NCBI GenBank assembly: GCA_902631405.1
Contig: CACOYI010000004.1
Span: forward strand, 1-64,000
Length of the DNA: 64,000 bases
Reading direction: 5' to 3'
Origin: K189A clade bacterium
Lineage (GTDB): Bacteria > Pseudomonadota > Gammaproteobacteria > Pseudomonadales > Azotimanducaceae
Shown: positions 8,886 to 17,282 of the stretch, piece by piece
How the letters are laid out: every line of letters starts with the position of its first letter
Position numbering within the stretch: the first letter of the stretch is position 1
Position numbers and translations under genes: made by a program
Notes under the pieces: generated by a model
The model's input: the letters and a program-made list of their open reading frames with translations, nothing else
What the model was told of the DNA's origin: nothing
Database searches by the model: none

Positions 8886-9719
8886 TTGGCGACTTATGCG
8901 GTAGGAGATCTGCAAGGCTGTTATCAGGAATTTAGGGGTCTGCTCGAAAAAATCAATTTCGGTCCCTCCGACAAGCTTTTATTGGCAGGGGATCTGGTTA
9001 ATAGAGGGCCTCACTCTCTCGAAACGTTGAGATTTATACGTGGATTCTCGGATCAATGCGAGATCGTCTTGGGTAATCATGATCTTCACTTGCTTGCTAT
9101 CGTTATCGGTGGCCACGGAACTCAGAAGTCAGACACATTTGATTCTCTACTGAAGGCGGATGAAATTCAGGAACTCGCAGACTGGCTCTTGACGCAACGC
9201 CTTATGTTCATCGAAGACGAGTTAAATGTAGTGATGGTCCATGCCGGTCTGTACCCGGAGTGGGATCTAAAGACAGCAAGAGAACTAGCGAGCGAGGTAG
9301 AACTCGTATTTAAGGGGCAAGGTGAGATTTCTCCTCTGGTCTTGTTCAAGAATTTATATGGTAATGAACCCAGAACCTGGAGTAATGATTTAAGGGGTAT
9401 CGAGAGGCTGCGTTTTATTATCAACTGTTTCACCAGAATGCGAATGCTCACCAAAAATGGGGCGTTGAATTTCGATTATAAGGGCCCGCTGGAAGAATCC
9501 CCGAGTCACTTGATACCCTGGTTTAGATATGAATCTTTCAATAAAACCAGAGATACCGAAATACTTTTTGGGCACTGGGCTTCACTAGAAGGGAAAACCG
9601 GGGACACTAACTATATAGCGTTAGATACTGGTTGTGTTTGGGGCAGGAGGTTAACCGCTTACTGTCTCGAAACAGGTGAATTTCATTTTCAAGAAGCAAA
9701 ACGGGCGCGCACGACGTAA
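8886..9719 (+). CDS. apaH: Symmetrical diadenosine tetraphosphatase
   Basis: Hydrolyses Ap4A to two ADP and also removes Np4 caps from RNA. 277 aa, family length. The PPP-phosphoesterase signatures are complete: GDLQGCYQEF, GDLVNRGP, LGNHDLHLL, VHAGLYPEW, FGHWASLEG and ALDTGCVWG. The start is TTG with an AGGTGA ribosome-binding site 8 nt upstream; no ATG is available near the conserved ATYAVGDLQG start. Transcribed with rsmA upstream and cca downstream. Confidence 0.94.
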   Translation: MATYAVGDLQGCYQEFRGLLEKINFGPSDKLLLAGDLVNRGPHSLETLRFIRGFSDQCEIVLGNHDLHLLAIVIGGHGTQKSDTFDSLLKADEIQELADWLLTQRLMFIEDELNVVMVHAGLYPEWDLKTARELASEVELVFKGQGEISPLVLFKNLYGNEPRTWSNDLRGIERLRFIINCFTRMRMLTKNGALNFDYKGPLEESPSHLIPWFRYESFNKTRDTEILFGHWASLEGKTGDTNYIALDTGCVWGRRLTAYCLETGEFHFQEAKRARTT

Positions 9720-9737
9720 TTTTAAGAGTTATTTTTC

Positions 9738-10811
9738 GTGGACGATTTGGAATATTTTTTGGTTGGAGGAGCTGTTAGGGATAAGGTTCTTAAAAGAGAA
9801 AACTCAGACAGGGATTATGTCGTTGTAGGTGCCAATGAGAAGCGAATGCTGGAACGAGGCTTTAAGAAAATCGGTAAATCTTTTCCTGTATTTTTGCACC
9901 CAGATACGGGGGAAGAATACGCATTGGCAAGAACCGAGAAAAAGCAGGGTTCAGGTCACTCGGGGTTTGAGATATCTGCCTCAGCCGACATCACTCTTAT
10001 GCAGGATTTATCAAGGCGAGACCTCACGATCAACGCGATCGCGTTATCCTCTGACGGCGAGTTTTTTGATCCTCATAACGGCCTCATAGATCTATCCAAC
10101 AAGGTGCTCAGACATGTCAGCGAGGCCTTCGTAGAAGATCCGTTGCGATTTTTCCGTGTAGCTAGGTTTGCATCTCAGTTACCCGGCTTCGCGATAGCTA
10201 AAGAAACCTCATTTCTTATGAGAAAAATGCACAGATTGGAAAGTCTCGACGAGTTAAGTGGTGAACGTATCTGGCAAGAGTTTCTCAAGGCACTTGAAGC
10301 GCCTGATCCTAACCGATGGTTCGAGACTCTTTCTGACTTGCAAGCTTACGAACCTTGGTTTGGAGTCTTTAGCGGTAAAACTTTTGAAATTGCGCCGGGA
10401 AGTGCGATAGAGAGGTTCGCGCTATTGCCGCTCTCGGAGGATGAGATACAAACTTTTTCGAATATGTTAAAGATTCCTAAAGAGTTTTCTCAGGCAGCTG
10501 TGGATCGAGTGTGCCATCTGGAATATTTCAATTCCAACTCTCCTAAAGAAGCTAACCTTGCTGTTTACTACGATCACCTGGTCGCACTAAAGGCTTTACA
10601 TGATCCTTTCAGACTTTTTTTTCTTCTTAATTTGATTGAAGATGAGCCTTTACGCTCTGAGTGGCGTTCAAAATCAAGTCACACCCTTAATGTAATTAAA
10701 GAGCATAAAGAGAACATAGAAAAAGAAACATCTTCTTTGTCGGGTCGAGACAAGGGAGAAGGAGTAAAGCAAGCTCGACTTAAAGTGCTTCAAGATCAGT
10801 TCGAGCGTTGA
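9738..10811 (+). CDS. cca: CCA-adding tRNA nucleotidyltransferase (short form without HD domain)
   Basis: Adds or repairs the 3' CCA of tRNAs. The 357-aa protein has the class II nucleotidyltransferase head (YFLVGGAVRD, then the NSDRDYVVVG catalytic acids near residues 28-31), LSRRDLTINAIAL and the RFFRVARFA neck. E. coli Cca is about 412 aa and ends in an HD phosphohydrolase domain. Here the C-terminus is shorter and I see no convincing HD signature, so it is probably the nuclease-lacking form. Start is GTG. Its last 16 nt overlap the convergent folB gene. Confidence 0.9.
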   Translation: MDDLEYFLVGGAVRDKVLKRENSDRDYVVVGANEKRMLERGFKKIGKSFPVFLHPDTGEEYALARTEKKQGSGHSGFEISASADITLMQDLSRRDLTINAIALSSDGEFFDPHNGLIDLSNKVLRHVSEAFVEDPLRFFRVARFASQLPGFAIAKETSFLMRKMHRLESLDELSGERIWQEFLKALEAPDPNRWFETLSDLQAYEPWFGVFSGKTFEIAPGSAIERFALLPLSEDEIQTFSNMLKIPKEFSQAAVDRVCHLEYFNSNSPKEANLAVYYDHLVALKALHDPFRLFFLLNLIEDEPLRSEWRSKSSHTLNVIKEHKENIEKETSSLSGRDKGEGVKQARLKVLQDQFER

Positions 10812-11152
10812 ATTCTAACTCCAACGAATTCTGCGTTTGATAGTGCTTCGGGTTTTTTTACTGATAATTTGACGCTAGAGACCCCCGGCTGCTTTAAGCA
10901 GTAATCGCAGACATCTTCAGCCAATGTTTCGAGAAGGAGATACTTACCATTTCGAATTATTCGCTCGGCCTCCTTGGCCAAGTACGAATAATCTACGGTA
11001 TGTTCGATCATTCTGCTGCTAGCGGCAGGGCGGATATCGGTATAAATATCTATATCTACAAGAATCTTTTGTTCCTTTACTCTTTCTGCCTCCAAAATCC
11101 CGATTATCGCGGTGATCTCAAGGCTATCTATTTGAATGATATCTTCAGCCAC
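10796..11152 (-). CDS. folB: Dihydroneopterin aldolase
   Basis: Converts 7,8-dihydroneopterin to 6-hydroxymethyl-dihydropterin in folate synthesis. The 118-aa size fits the family. The N-terminal IDSLEITAIIGILEAER carries the conserved active-site Glu region, and LSVKKPEAL near residue 98 carries the conserved Lys. It lies 1 nt after the start-proximal end of tsaD and ends inside the 3' end of cca (convergent 16-nt overlap). folK and plsY, often in this neighbourhood, are not present. Confidence 0.92.
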   Translation of the reverse strand: MAEDIIQIDSLEITAIIGILEAERVKEQKILVDIDIYTDIRPAASSRMIEHTVDYSYLAKEAERIIRNGKYLLLETLAEDVCDYCLKQPGVSSVKLSVKKPEALSNAEFVGVRIQRSN

Positions 11153-11153
11153 C

Positions 11154-12203
11154 TCAGACGTCCTCCGTAAAGTTTTTGAGTGCTTCTATGTTCCAACGAG
11201 GCGTAGTTTTGATTTCCAGTGATAGATCGTGTTCTTGTTTTTGACCAGACATTCTAAGTGCCCCGGCATGAGCAATCATAGCTCCATTATCGGTGCAGAA
11301 CTCTGGTGAAGCATAGTAAATGGTGGCGCTAAGTTGGCTTTCTAAATACTTTCGTAGATGTTGATTTGCGCTGACTCCACCGGCGATAACCAAGTGATCG
11401 ATCCTTGTTTTTTTTAGGGCTCGCTCACATTTGATTTTCAATGTGTCAACCACGGCATCCTCGAAGGCGAGAGAGATGTCCTCAATGTCTTTTTCGCTCA
11501 GAGTTCCGCATTCCTTTATGGTATTTTGAGCGAAAGTTTTGAGTCCACTGAAACTCAAGTTCAGTCCTGGCCGATCAGTCATGGGTCTCGGGAATCTAAA
11601 TCGAGCTGGTGCCCCAGTCGACAATTTTTGTCGTGCCGCACTTGCAGCCGAAGCGATTTGTGGGCCTCCTGGATAACCCAGCCCGAGTATTTTGGCCGTT
11701 TTGTCAAAAGCCTCTCCCGCAGCGTCATCAACTGACTCACCCATTAATTCATACTCGCCGAGAGCTTTCACGTTCACTATTTGAGTGTGGCCTCCAGACA
11801 CCAAGAGAGCGATGAATGGAAAGGGCGGAGGTTTCTTCTCCATCATTGGTGCTAGAAGGTGAGCTTCCATATGATTAATGGAAAGCGAAGGTATTTGCAA
11901 AGACAGGGCCATTGTTTTTGCGAATGTTGCCCCGATTAGCAGTGCGCCCAATAGTCCGGGACCGGACGTATAGGCGATGCCATCTAGATCGGCTAACTTT
12001 TTCTGGTTATTGGCTAGTATCATTTTAGTCAGAGGGCTGATCTTTCTGATGTGGTCTCTCGAGGCGAGCTCGGGCACCACCCCTCCATAATCTTTGTGAA
12101 TGTCGGTTTGGCTATGGAGAACATGGTCTATTAAGCCGTGTTCACTGTCGTAGAGAGCCAGGCCCGTTTCGTCGCAAGATGTTTCGATCCCAAGTATCAG
12201 CAT
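11154..12203 (-). CDS. tsaD: tRNA N6-threonylcarbamoyladenosine transferase subunit TsaD
   Basis: Transfers the threonylcarbamoyl group to A37 of ANN-decoding tRNAs, with TsaB and TsaE. 349 aa. The ASKHA fold is evident from [16 protein letters not shown] at the start; the metal ligands lie in [10 protein letters not shown] (about residues 108-117) and Asp in the C-terminal [20 protein letters not shown] is the nucleotide-binding loop. It is divergent from rpsU across 116 nt, a classic gammaproteobacterial arrangement. The split tRNA-Ile(CAU) of this window is a predicted t6A37 substrate. Confidence 0.96.
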   Translation of the reverse strand: MLILGIETSCDETGLALYDSEHGLIDHVLHSQTDIHKDYGGVVPELASRDHIRKISPLTKMILANNQKKLADLDGIAYTSGPGLLGALLIGATFAKTMALSLQIPSLSINHMEAHLLAPMMEKKPPPFPFIALLVSGGHTQIVNVKALGEYELMGESVDDAAGEAFDKTAKILGLGYPGGPQIASAASAARQKLSTGAPARFRFPRPMTDRPGLNLSFSGLKTFAQNTIKECGTLSEKDIEDISLAFEDAVVDTLKIKCERALKKTRIDHLVIAGGVSANQHLRKYLESQLSATIYYASPEFCTDNGAMIAHAGALRMSGQKQEHDLSLEIKTTPRWNIEALKNFTEDV

Positions 12204-12262
12204 AGGGAAATTGTAGCTCTGTTTGTAAATTTAAACCGTCAAGACGATTTTACGCCTATCTA

Positions 12263-12291
12263 TTGCGAACTGCAGAATCCGTGTGTAACAT
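12263..12291 (+). promoter_or_regulatory. Candidate sigma70 promoter of rpsU operon
   Basis: TTGCGA (12263-12268) and TAACAT (12286-12291) are separated by 17 nt and each matches four of six consensus bases. The elements lie about 30 nt before the rpsU start. Found by eye, so this is a prediction. Confidence 0.4.
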
Positions 12292-12319
12292 CCTGGCTCC
12301 GTTTTGGGAACCATTTGTA

Positions 12320-12535
12320 ATGCCATATGTCAGAGTGAAAGAGAACGAGCCGTTCGACATAGCGTTAAGACGTTTTAAACGATCATGTGAAAAAGCGGGC
12401 GTTTTATCTGAGGTCAGGCGCAGAGAGTTCTATGAGAAGCCCACTGCTGTAAGAAAGAGAAAAGCGGCTGCGGCTGTCAAACGGCATATCAAGAAGGTAA
12501 TGAGAGAAACTCGGAGATTCGATAGAAACTACTAA
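12320..12535 (+). CDS. rpsU: 30S ribosomal protein S21
   Basis: Small basic 30S protein needed for initiation on natural mRNAs. The 71-aa product starts [20 protein letters not shown] and ends in the Arg-rich [10 protein letters not shown], the exact family length. A longer reading frame upstream exists but homologues begin at this ATG. First gene of the macromolecular synthesis operon rpsU-yqeY-dnaG-rpoD. Confidence 0.97.
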   Translation: MPYVRVKENEPFDIALRRFKRSCEKAGVLSEVRRREFYEKPTAVRKRKAAAAVKRHIKKVMRETRRFDRNY

Positions 12536-12612
12536 GGGGTTCCGCAGGCTCTGCCAGGTTACCTAGATTCAGGACCATCTGCGTTCTTAGAAGTCTGCGA
12601 GATAAGAGTGAC

Positions 12613-13065
12613 ATGCAAGACCTGAGAACGAAACTTACCTTAGAAACCAAACAAGCGATGAGAGACAGGGACAAGGTTCGTTTAGGCACCTTGAGGATGA
12701 TCTCTTCCGAATTTAAGCGTTTTGAAGTGGATCAGCGCCAAACTCCAGCTGAATCGGACTTAATAGCGATCCTCGAAAAGATGCTGAAGCAAAGGAAAGA
12801 CTCGCTTGATCAGTTTAGGAAAGCCGAAAGGGATGATCTGGCCGATGTAGAATCAGCAGAGATAGCGGTAATCGAAGAATTTTTGCCAGAAAAACTTTCG
12901 GACGACGAATTGACTGAACTGATTGCTAAATTGATAGAAAAACTTAATCTGAGCGGTCCAAGCGATATGGGTGCTGCAATGAAAGAGTTGAAACGCTCGG
13001 GTGATCCTCGAATAGATATGGGAAAGGCGAGCCAAATAGTCAAATCATTACTCTCCGCAAAATAA
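12613..13065 (+). CDS. yqeY: GatB/YqeY domain protein
   Basis: 150-aa helical protein of the YqeY family, related to the C-terminal tail domain of GatB that contacts tRNA; the precise role is unknown. Visible are the LRTKLTLETKQAMRDRD start, the LKQRKDSLDQFRKAERDDL central helix and the C-terminal MGKASQIVKSLL, the piece shared with GatB. The position between rpsU and dnaG is typical of pseudomonads and relatives. The ATG at 12613 precedes the first conserved helix directly. Confidence 0.9.
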   Translation: MQDLRTKLTLETKQAMRDRDKVRLGTLRMISSEFKRFEVDQRQTPAESDLIAILEKMLKQRKDSLDQFRKAERDDLADVESAEIAVIEEFLPEKLSDDELTELIAKLIEKLNLSGPSDMGAAMKELKRSGDPRIDMGKASQIVKSLLSAK

Positions 13066-13133
13066 GGATAAGGTCCTGGTCGGGGACCACCTCTTCAGCC
13101 TATAGTCTTAGAATATCTTAGCGAGCTTTTTGT

Positions 13134-14825
13134 TTGTCTGGCCTGATCCCTCAAAATTTTATAAATGATCTAATCGAATCGGCGGATATCGTAGAGATCA
13201 TTGGCAGTCGGCTTGAGCTAAAGAAGGCGGGGAGGAACTTTCAGGGTTTATGCCCTTTCCACAACGAAAAAACACCGTCCTTCTCCGTGAGCCCAGAAAA
13301 ACAGTTTTTTCATTGTTTTGGTTGCAAAGAGAGTGGCACCGCTCTGACGTTTTTGATGAAGTATGAAAATCTTGATTTTGTTGAAGCGATCGAAGCATTG
13401 GCAAAGCATCTCGGAAGGGATCTGCCCAGAGAAAGGGGTAGGCGTGAGTCGGCGCCGGAGCAAACCAGAGAGCTGCTAGCGCTTGAGGCGGCTGTCCAGA
13501 TCTTTAAAGATAATCTTCGAAATTCGAAAGACGCGATCTCATATCTAAAAAACCGTGGTATCAGCGGTGAGATAGCTAGGGATTTCGGATTGGGTTATGC
13601 GCTCGATGAGTGGCAGCATCTTTCGTCAAAATTAGAGAAGAATGGTTTCTCTGTCCAGGTTCTTATCAATTGCGGATTGATCACAACTAATGACCGGGGC
13701 CGGCATTATGATCGATTTCGTGGGAGGGTAACTTTCCCTATAAGGAATATCCGCGGAAAAACGATCGGTTTTGGTGGTCGAATACTCCGGGATGGAGCTC
13801 CCAAATACCTTAACTCTCCTGAGACAAAGCTCTTTTCCAAAAGCAATGAGGTCTATGGCTTGTTCGAGGCGAGGAGAGGAAACCAGCGATTAGATAGGCT
13901 GATACTTGTTGAGGGTTATATGGATGTAATCGCTTTAGCCCAGCATGGCATTCGCAACTCCGTAGCAACTCTCGGGACAGCTGTAGGGGAAGATCATTTT
14001 AGGAGAATGTATAGGTACAGTAATGAGATCGTATGTTGTTTCGACGGAGATGCAGCGGGCAGAAGTGCAGCATTCAGAGCTTTAGAGGCAGCTTTACCCT
14101 TTCTTGACGAAAAAAAGCGGATCCATTTTATATTCTTGCCTGATGGCGAAGACCCGGATTCCTTCGTAAACAGCAATGGATATGATCGTTTTAAAGAGTT
14201 GGTTGAATCTTCAACGCCTGGATTCGAATATCTTTTCTCTAGTTTAGGAGCAAATTTGGATCTCTCCTTACTGGACGACAAGGTCGCTTTAGCGGGTTTA
14301 GCGAGGCCGTTAATAGACAGGGTGAATTCCAAGCTCGCGAGAGATGTTTTGTTGGCAAGACTTGGGGAACTTACTGGTTTGGACGTAACTAAGCCGGCGC
14401 CGCAGGTTGGTCCAAAACAGATTCAAGTAAAACGTGATTTTTCTCAACCTGTGCAGAAATTATCGGAAAGACTAGCTGGCATGCTCATTCGAAGACCCGA
14501 ATTGTTGAAACTCCTGAGCATCCAGGATCGTGAGGCGTTTGTTGCTCTAAGAAATGAATCGGACCTTCTTTGCAAGGTTGAGGTAATAGTTTCGCGAGAT
14601 CCAGATTTACTGTCTGAGGAGTTGATTAGTAGATGGCCTGACGTCGGGGATCTGGATAAGATTGTCGCGATGGCTAACGTTGACGAGTTGCTCGACAAGG
14701 AAGAACAAGAGGTACAGTTCTCAGAGGGGGTTTCCCGTTGGCTGGATTTGCGGATAGAAAATGCAGAGATCGAGAAGTTAAAGCAACGTATTAACGACGG
14801 GACAGAAGAAAAGAACAGCAAATAG
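13134..14825 (+). CDS. dnaG: DNA primase
   Basis: Synthesises RNA primers at the replication fork with DnaB. 563 aa (E. coli 581). Domains: CHC2 zinc finger (CPFHNEKTPSF then FHCFGCKESG, residues about 40-65), TOPRIM catalytic core with LVEGYMDVIAL near residue 262 and CFDGDAAGRSA near 310, and a helical C-terminal DnaB-interacting domain. The start is TTG giving SGLIPQNFINDL, which aligns with the usual N-terminus. 68 nt separate it from yqeY. Confidence 0.96.
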   Translation: MSGLIPQNFINDLIESADIVEIIGSRLELKKAGRNFQGLCPFHNEKTPSFSVSPEKQFFHCFGCKESGTALTFLMKYENLDFVEAIEALAKHLGRDLPRERGRRESAPEQTRELLALEAAVQIFKDNLRNSKDAISYLKNRGISGEIARDFGLGYALDEWQHLSSKLEKNGFSVQVLINCGLITTNDRGRHYDRFRGRVTFPIRNIRGKTIGFGGRILRDGAPKYLNSPETKLFSKSNEVYGLFEARRGNQRLDRLILVEGYMDVIALAQHGIRNSVATLGTAVGEDHFRRMYRYSNEIVCCFDGDAAGRSAAFRALEAALPFLDEKKRIHFIFLPDGEDPDSFVNSNGYDRFKELVESSTPGFEYLFSSLGANLDLSLLDDKVALAGLARPLIDRVNSKLARDVLLARLGELTGLDVTKPAPQVGPKQIQVKRDFSQPVQKLSERLAGMLIRRPELLKLLSIQDREAFVALRNESDLLCKVEVIVSRDPDLLSEELISRWPDVGDLDKIVAMANVDELLDKEEQEVQFSEGVSRWLDLRIENAEIEKLKQRINDGTEEKNSK

Positions 14826-14870
14826 CTGAAAGGTGAGCAAGTTATAGTGGCTTGATGGAGAAGTGGCAGG

Positions 14871-15000
14871 TATAATCCACCGCCCGCTGGGAAAGGCGAA
14901 AAACGTAACTTGAAGGAAGCACACCAGATTAGAAGGGCGGTCAGCTTGTTACCGTTAACAGAGTCCTGCTCAGGATTCGACGGGTCCAGGTCCGGTTTTT
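14871..15000 (+). promoter_or_regulatory. rpoD leader with internal -10 element and hairpin
   Basis: The 191-nt dnaG-rpoD spacer contains a perfect TATAAT at 14871-14876, without a good -35 at normal distance. Further down is a 7-bp hairpin (GAGTCCT 14961-14967 with AGGATTC 14972-14978, loop GCTC), and a run of five T ends at 15000 just before the rpoD ribosome-binding site. In E. coli, internal promoters drive rpoD from inside dnaG. Here the spacer may hold the equivalent promoter and a leader structure. Confidence 0.35.
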
Positions 15001-15016
15001 GAACAATCGAGGAAAT

Positions 15017-16849
15017 ATGGCTAAAGAAATCGATACAGCGCAACAAGAATCTAGACTGAAGGAGCTCATAGCTAAAGGAAAGGAGCAGGGCTATCTTACT
15101 TTTGGTGAAGTTAATGACCACTTGCCGGACGAGATATCCGATCCCGAGCAGATTGAAGACATCGTACGCATGATCAACGACATGGGCATAACGGTCCATG
15201 AAACTGCTCCGGATGCAGATGATCTCCTGACCAACGAGGAGAATACGGCTGATGAGGTGGCTGCTGAGGAAGCTGCTGCAGCGCTCGCCGCAGTAGAAAA
15301 CGAAGTGGGTAGGACTACCGATCCAGTGCGAATGTACATGCGTGAAATGGGAACGGTAGAGCTTCTAACCAGGGAAGGCGAGATTGCGATCGCAAAGAGA
15401 ATAGAAGAGGGTATAAGGGATGTCCTTCGGGCTTTAGCGTTTTTCCCCGGAACTGTTGACTTTTTATTGGACTCCTACACGCAGTGTGTCAGTGAGGATA
15501 AATTGTCTGATCTTCTTGTTGGGTATCTTGATCCTACGGAAGAAGTGCCCGCCGCAACTCAACCTGGAGATGCAGCTCCGGAAATCGATGAGGATGATGA
15601 GGAAGAACAAAAAGGTCCTGACCCTATAGAAGCGAAGAAAAGATTTTCGGCGCTTAAAAGACACTACAACAAATATCAAAAGATCTTGGACGAAAAGGGA
15701 GCTGGTAGCAAAGAACTGGCTGCCTATGCGCCAAAATTGGCTGAAGCTTATTCGTGTTTTAAATTGACGCCAAAATATTTTGACCAAATGGTTGAGATGG
15801 CGAAAGATTCTCATAGTCTTTCGAGGAAGCATGAAAGGGCAATAATGTCCGTGGTCGTAAAAGATTGTGGTGTTCCGAGAGATTTATTCAGGGCAGAATA
15901 TGTAGACAAAGAGCTCAGCGTTTCATGGATAAATAAGTTTTCCAAAGCAAAGAAAGACTATTCAGGTCGAATAGATAAATCCCGTGAAGAGATTTTGCGC
16001 TATCAAAAACGCCTCAAGAATCTGGTAAAAGAATTGGGACTAACTATTAAAGAATTAAGAGCGATAAATAGACAGGTATCCCTTGGCGAAGCTAAAGCAC
16101 GCAGGGCAAAAAAAGATATGGTGGAGGCTAACTTAAGATTGGTCATTTCTATTGCTAAGAAATATACCAATAGGGGGCTTCAGTTCTTAGACTTAATTCA
16201 GGAGGGGAACATTGGCTTGATGAAAGCCGTAGATAAGTTCGAATACCGCCGCGGTTATAAGTTCTCAACCTATGCGACATGGTGGATAAGACAAGCCATA
16301 ACCAGATCGATCGCTGATCAAGCTAGGACGATCAGGATTCCGGTTCACATGATAGAAACTATCAACAAATTGAATCGAATTAGCAGACAAATGCTACAAG
16401 AGATGGGTCGAGAACCCACACCCGAGGAGTTGGGAGATAGGATGGAAATGCCGGAAGACAAGGTTCGCCGTGTGTTAAAGATCGCGAAGGAGCCTATTTC
16501 GATGGAGACGCCCATTGGTGATGATGAAGACTCGAATCTGGGCGACTTTATTGAAGATCCACAAATCGGATCTCCAATTGAACTTGCTACTGGTGAAGGG
16601 CTTCGAGAGGCAACAAGAGATATTCTAGGCGGATTGACAGCCCGAGAAGCAAAAGTTTTGAGGATGCGGTTTGGTATTGATATGAACACCGACCACACTC
16701 TGGAGGAGGTTGGAAAACAGTTTGATGTCACCAGAGAGAGAATTCGTCAGATCGAGGCAAAAGCGTTGCGAAAACTTAGGCATCCGAGTAGATCTGAGCA
16801 TTTAAAGAGTTTTCTGGACGAGACTTCAGAAGGAGGGAAAAATACATAA
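15017..16849 (+). CDS. rpoD: RNA polymerase primary sigma factor (sigma-70)
   Basis: Housekeeping sigma factor. 610 aa from the ATG at 15017, which has a GAGG ribosome-binding site 4-5 nt upstream; a TTG six codons earlier is less likely. Regions seen: 1.1 (residues 1-80), 1.2 ([18 protein letters not shown]), the long non-conserved insert with an acidic stretch, region 2 ([20 protein letters not shown] then [10 protein letters not shown]), region 3 and region 4 ([20 protein letters not shown]). Group 1 architecture is complete. The tRNA-Ile(CAU) gene follows 23 nt downstream and may be read from the same transcript. Confidence 0.97.
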   Translation: MAKEIDTAQQESRLKELIAKGKEQGYLTFGEVNDHLPDEISDPEQIEDIVRMINDMGITVHETAPDADDLLTNEENTADEVAAEEAAAALAAVENEVGRTTDPVRMYMREMGTVELLTREGEIAIAKRIEEGIRDVLRALAFFPGTVDFLLDSYTQCVSEDKLSDLLVGYLDPTEEVPAATQPGDAAPEIDEDDEEEQKGPDPIEAKKRFSALKRHYNKYQKILDEKGAGSKELAAYAPKLAEAYSCFKLTPKYFDQMVEMAKDSHSLSRKHERAIMSVVVKDCGVPRDLFRAEYVDKELSVSWINKFSKAKKDYSGRIDKSREEILRYQKRLKNLVKELGLTIKELRAINRQVSLGEAKARRAKKDMVEANLRLVISIAKKYTNRGLQFLDLIQEGNIGLMKAVDKFEYRRGYKFSTYATWWIRQAITRSIADQARTIRIPVHMIETINKLNRISRQMLQEMGREPTPEELGDRMEMPEDKVRRVLKIAKEPISMETPIGDDEDSNLGDFIEDPQIGSPIELATGEGLREATRDILGGLTAREAKVLRMRFGIDMNTDHTLEEVGKQFDVTRERIRQIEAKALRKLRHPSRSEHLKSFLDETSEGGKNT

Positions 16850-16872
16850 CGCGCAATGGAGTTGCGCGTGAA

Positions 16873-17225
16873 GGGCCTATAGCTCAGTTGGTTAGAGCAG
16901 TGGACTCATCAAAATGGTGCGCCTGAGCTCGAAAGAGCCAGGATGAACGGGATGAATTCAAGGAAACCTTAACCTTGGGATCGATATTCTAAAGTTGGCA
17001 ACCTTGAGCCAAGCTGGCGGTACACCGTCGGAAGGTGCAGAGACTACCTGAGGACTGGAGATTTAATCTCTAAGCGTCCTTAATAACAGGCTAGAGCGTC
17101 CCGCACCCAAACGAAGGATTCTGGCGGGAATCAAGGCGTGGGTGATGAGATAGTCCGCACAATGTTGAAAGACATTGATTATGTGAATCCATTGGTCCCA
17201 GGTTCGAGTCCTGGTGGGCCCACCA
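16873..17225 (+). tRNA. tRNA-Ile(CAU), interrupted by a group I intron
   Basis: Two exons, 16873-16909 and 17186-17225, join to a 77-nt cloverleaf. The acceptor stem GGGCCTA pairs with TGGGCCC, the D arm is GCTC/GAGC, the anticodon stem GTGGA/TCCAT, the loop CTCATAA and the T arm CCAGG-TTCGAGT-CCTGG. CCA is encoded (17223-17225). The anticodon is CAT (16907-16909). The ACTCATAATC loop and the general sequence resemble E. coli ileX, the lysidine-dependent minor isoleucine tRNA that reads AUA, rather than elongator or initiator tRNA-Met; the mismatch-free G1-C72 pair also excludes initiator. The gene follows rpoD; I recall ileX near rpoD in E. coli too. Assigning Ile rather than Met is an inference from similarity. 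Confidence 0.9.
16910..17185 (+). ncRNA. Group I self-splicing intron in tRNA-Ile(CAU) anticodon loop
   Basis: 276-nt intervening sequence directly 3' of the anticodon (between tRNA positions 36 and 37), without a reading frame. It has a group I core. P1: exon CAT with guide GTG (16917-16919), giving the U.G pair at the 5' splice site. P2: CCTG-GCTC/GAGC-CAGG with a GAAA loop (16922-16942). P3: CGGGATG 16948-16954 with CGTCCCG 17097-17103. P4: TCAAGG 16958-16963 with CCTTGA 17002-17007. P6: GGCGG/CCGTC. P7: GACTA 17042-17046 with TAGTC 17151-17155. P8: CACCC 17104-17108 with GGGTG 17140-17144. P9: CAATGT/ACATTG (17160-17177). The last intron base is G. GAGCCAAGC and GTGCAGAGACTA match the Q and R core motifs as I remember them from the Azoarcus tRNA-Ile(CAU) intron. 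Subclass is uncertain because of an extra helix after the P7 5' strand. Confidence 0.92.
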
Positions 17226-17282
17226 ATTTATGCTAAAAACTTTTTAGCTCGTGAAGCCCTTGCCTGTATTGTGGCCTAACTT

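Noticed and set aside
13066-13133. Possible terminator after yqeY (GGTCC/GGACC repeat)
   Set aside because: The stem is short, there is no T-run directly after it, and dnaG is expected to be read from the same operon.
14444-15199. 251-codon open frame on the minus strand across the dnaG-rpoD junction
   Set aside because: It lies antisense to two well-conserved genes, has a low-complexity Ser/Arg/Leu-rich composition and no recognisable domain; it is a by-product of the opposite-strand codons.
16873-17225. Reading the split tRNA as a tRNA-like pseudogene with random insertion, or as a group II or archaeal-type intron
   Set aside because: The exons form a flawless cloverleaf, and the insert has the group I core pairings and a terminal G. 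No domain V or bulge-helix-bulge structure is visible.
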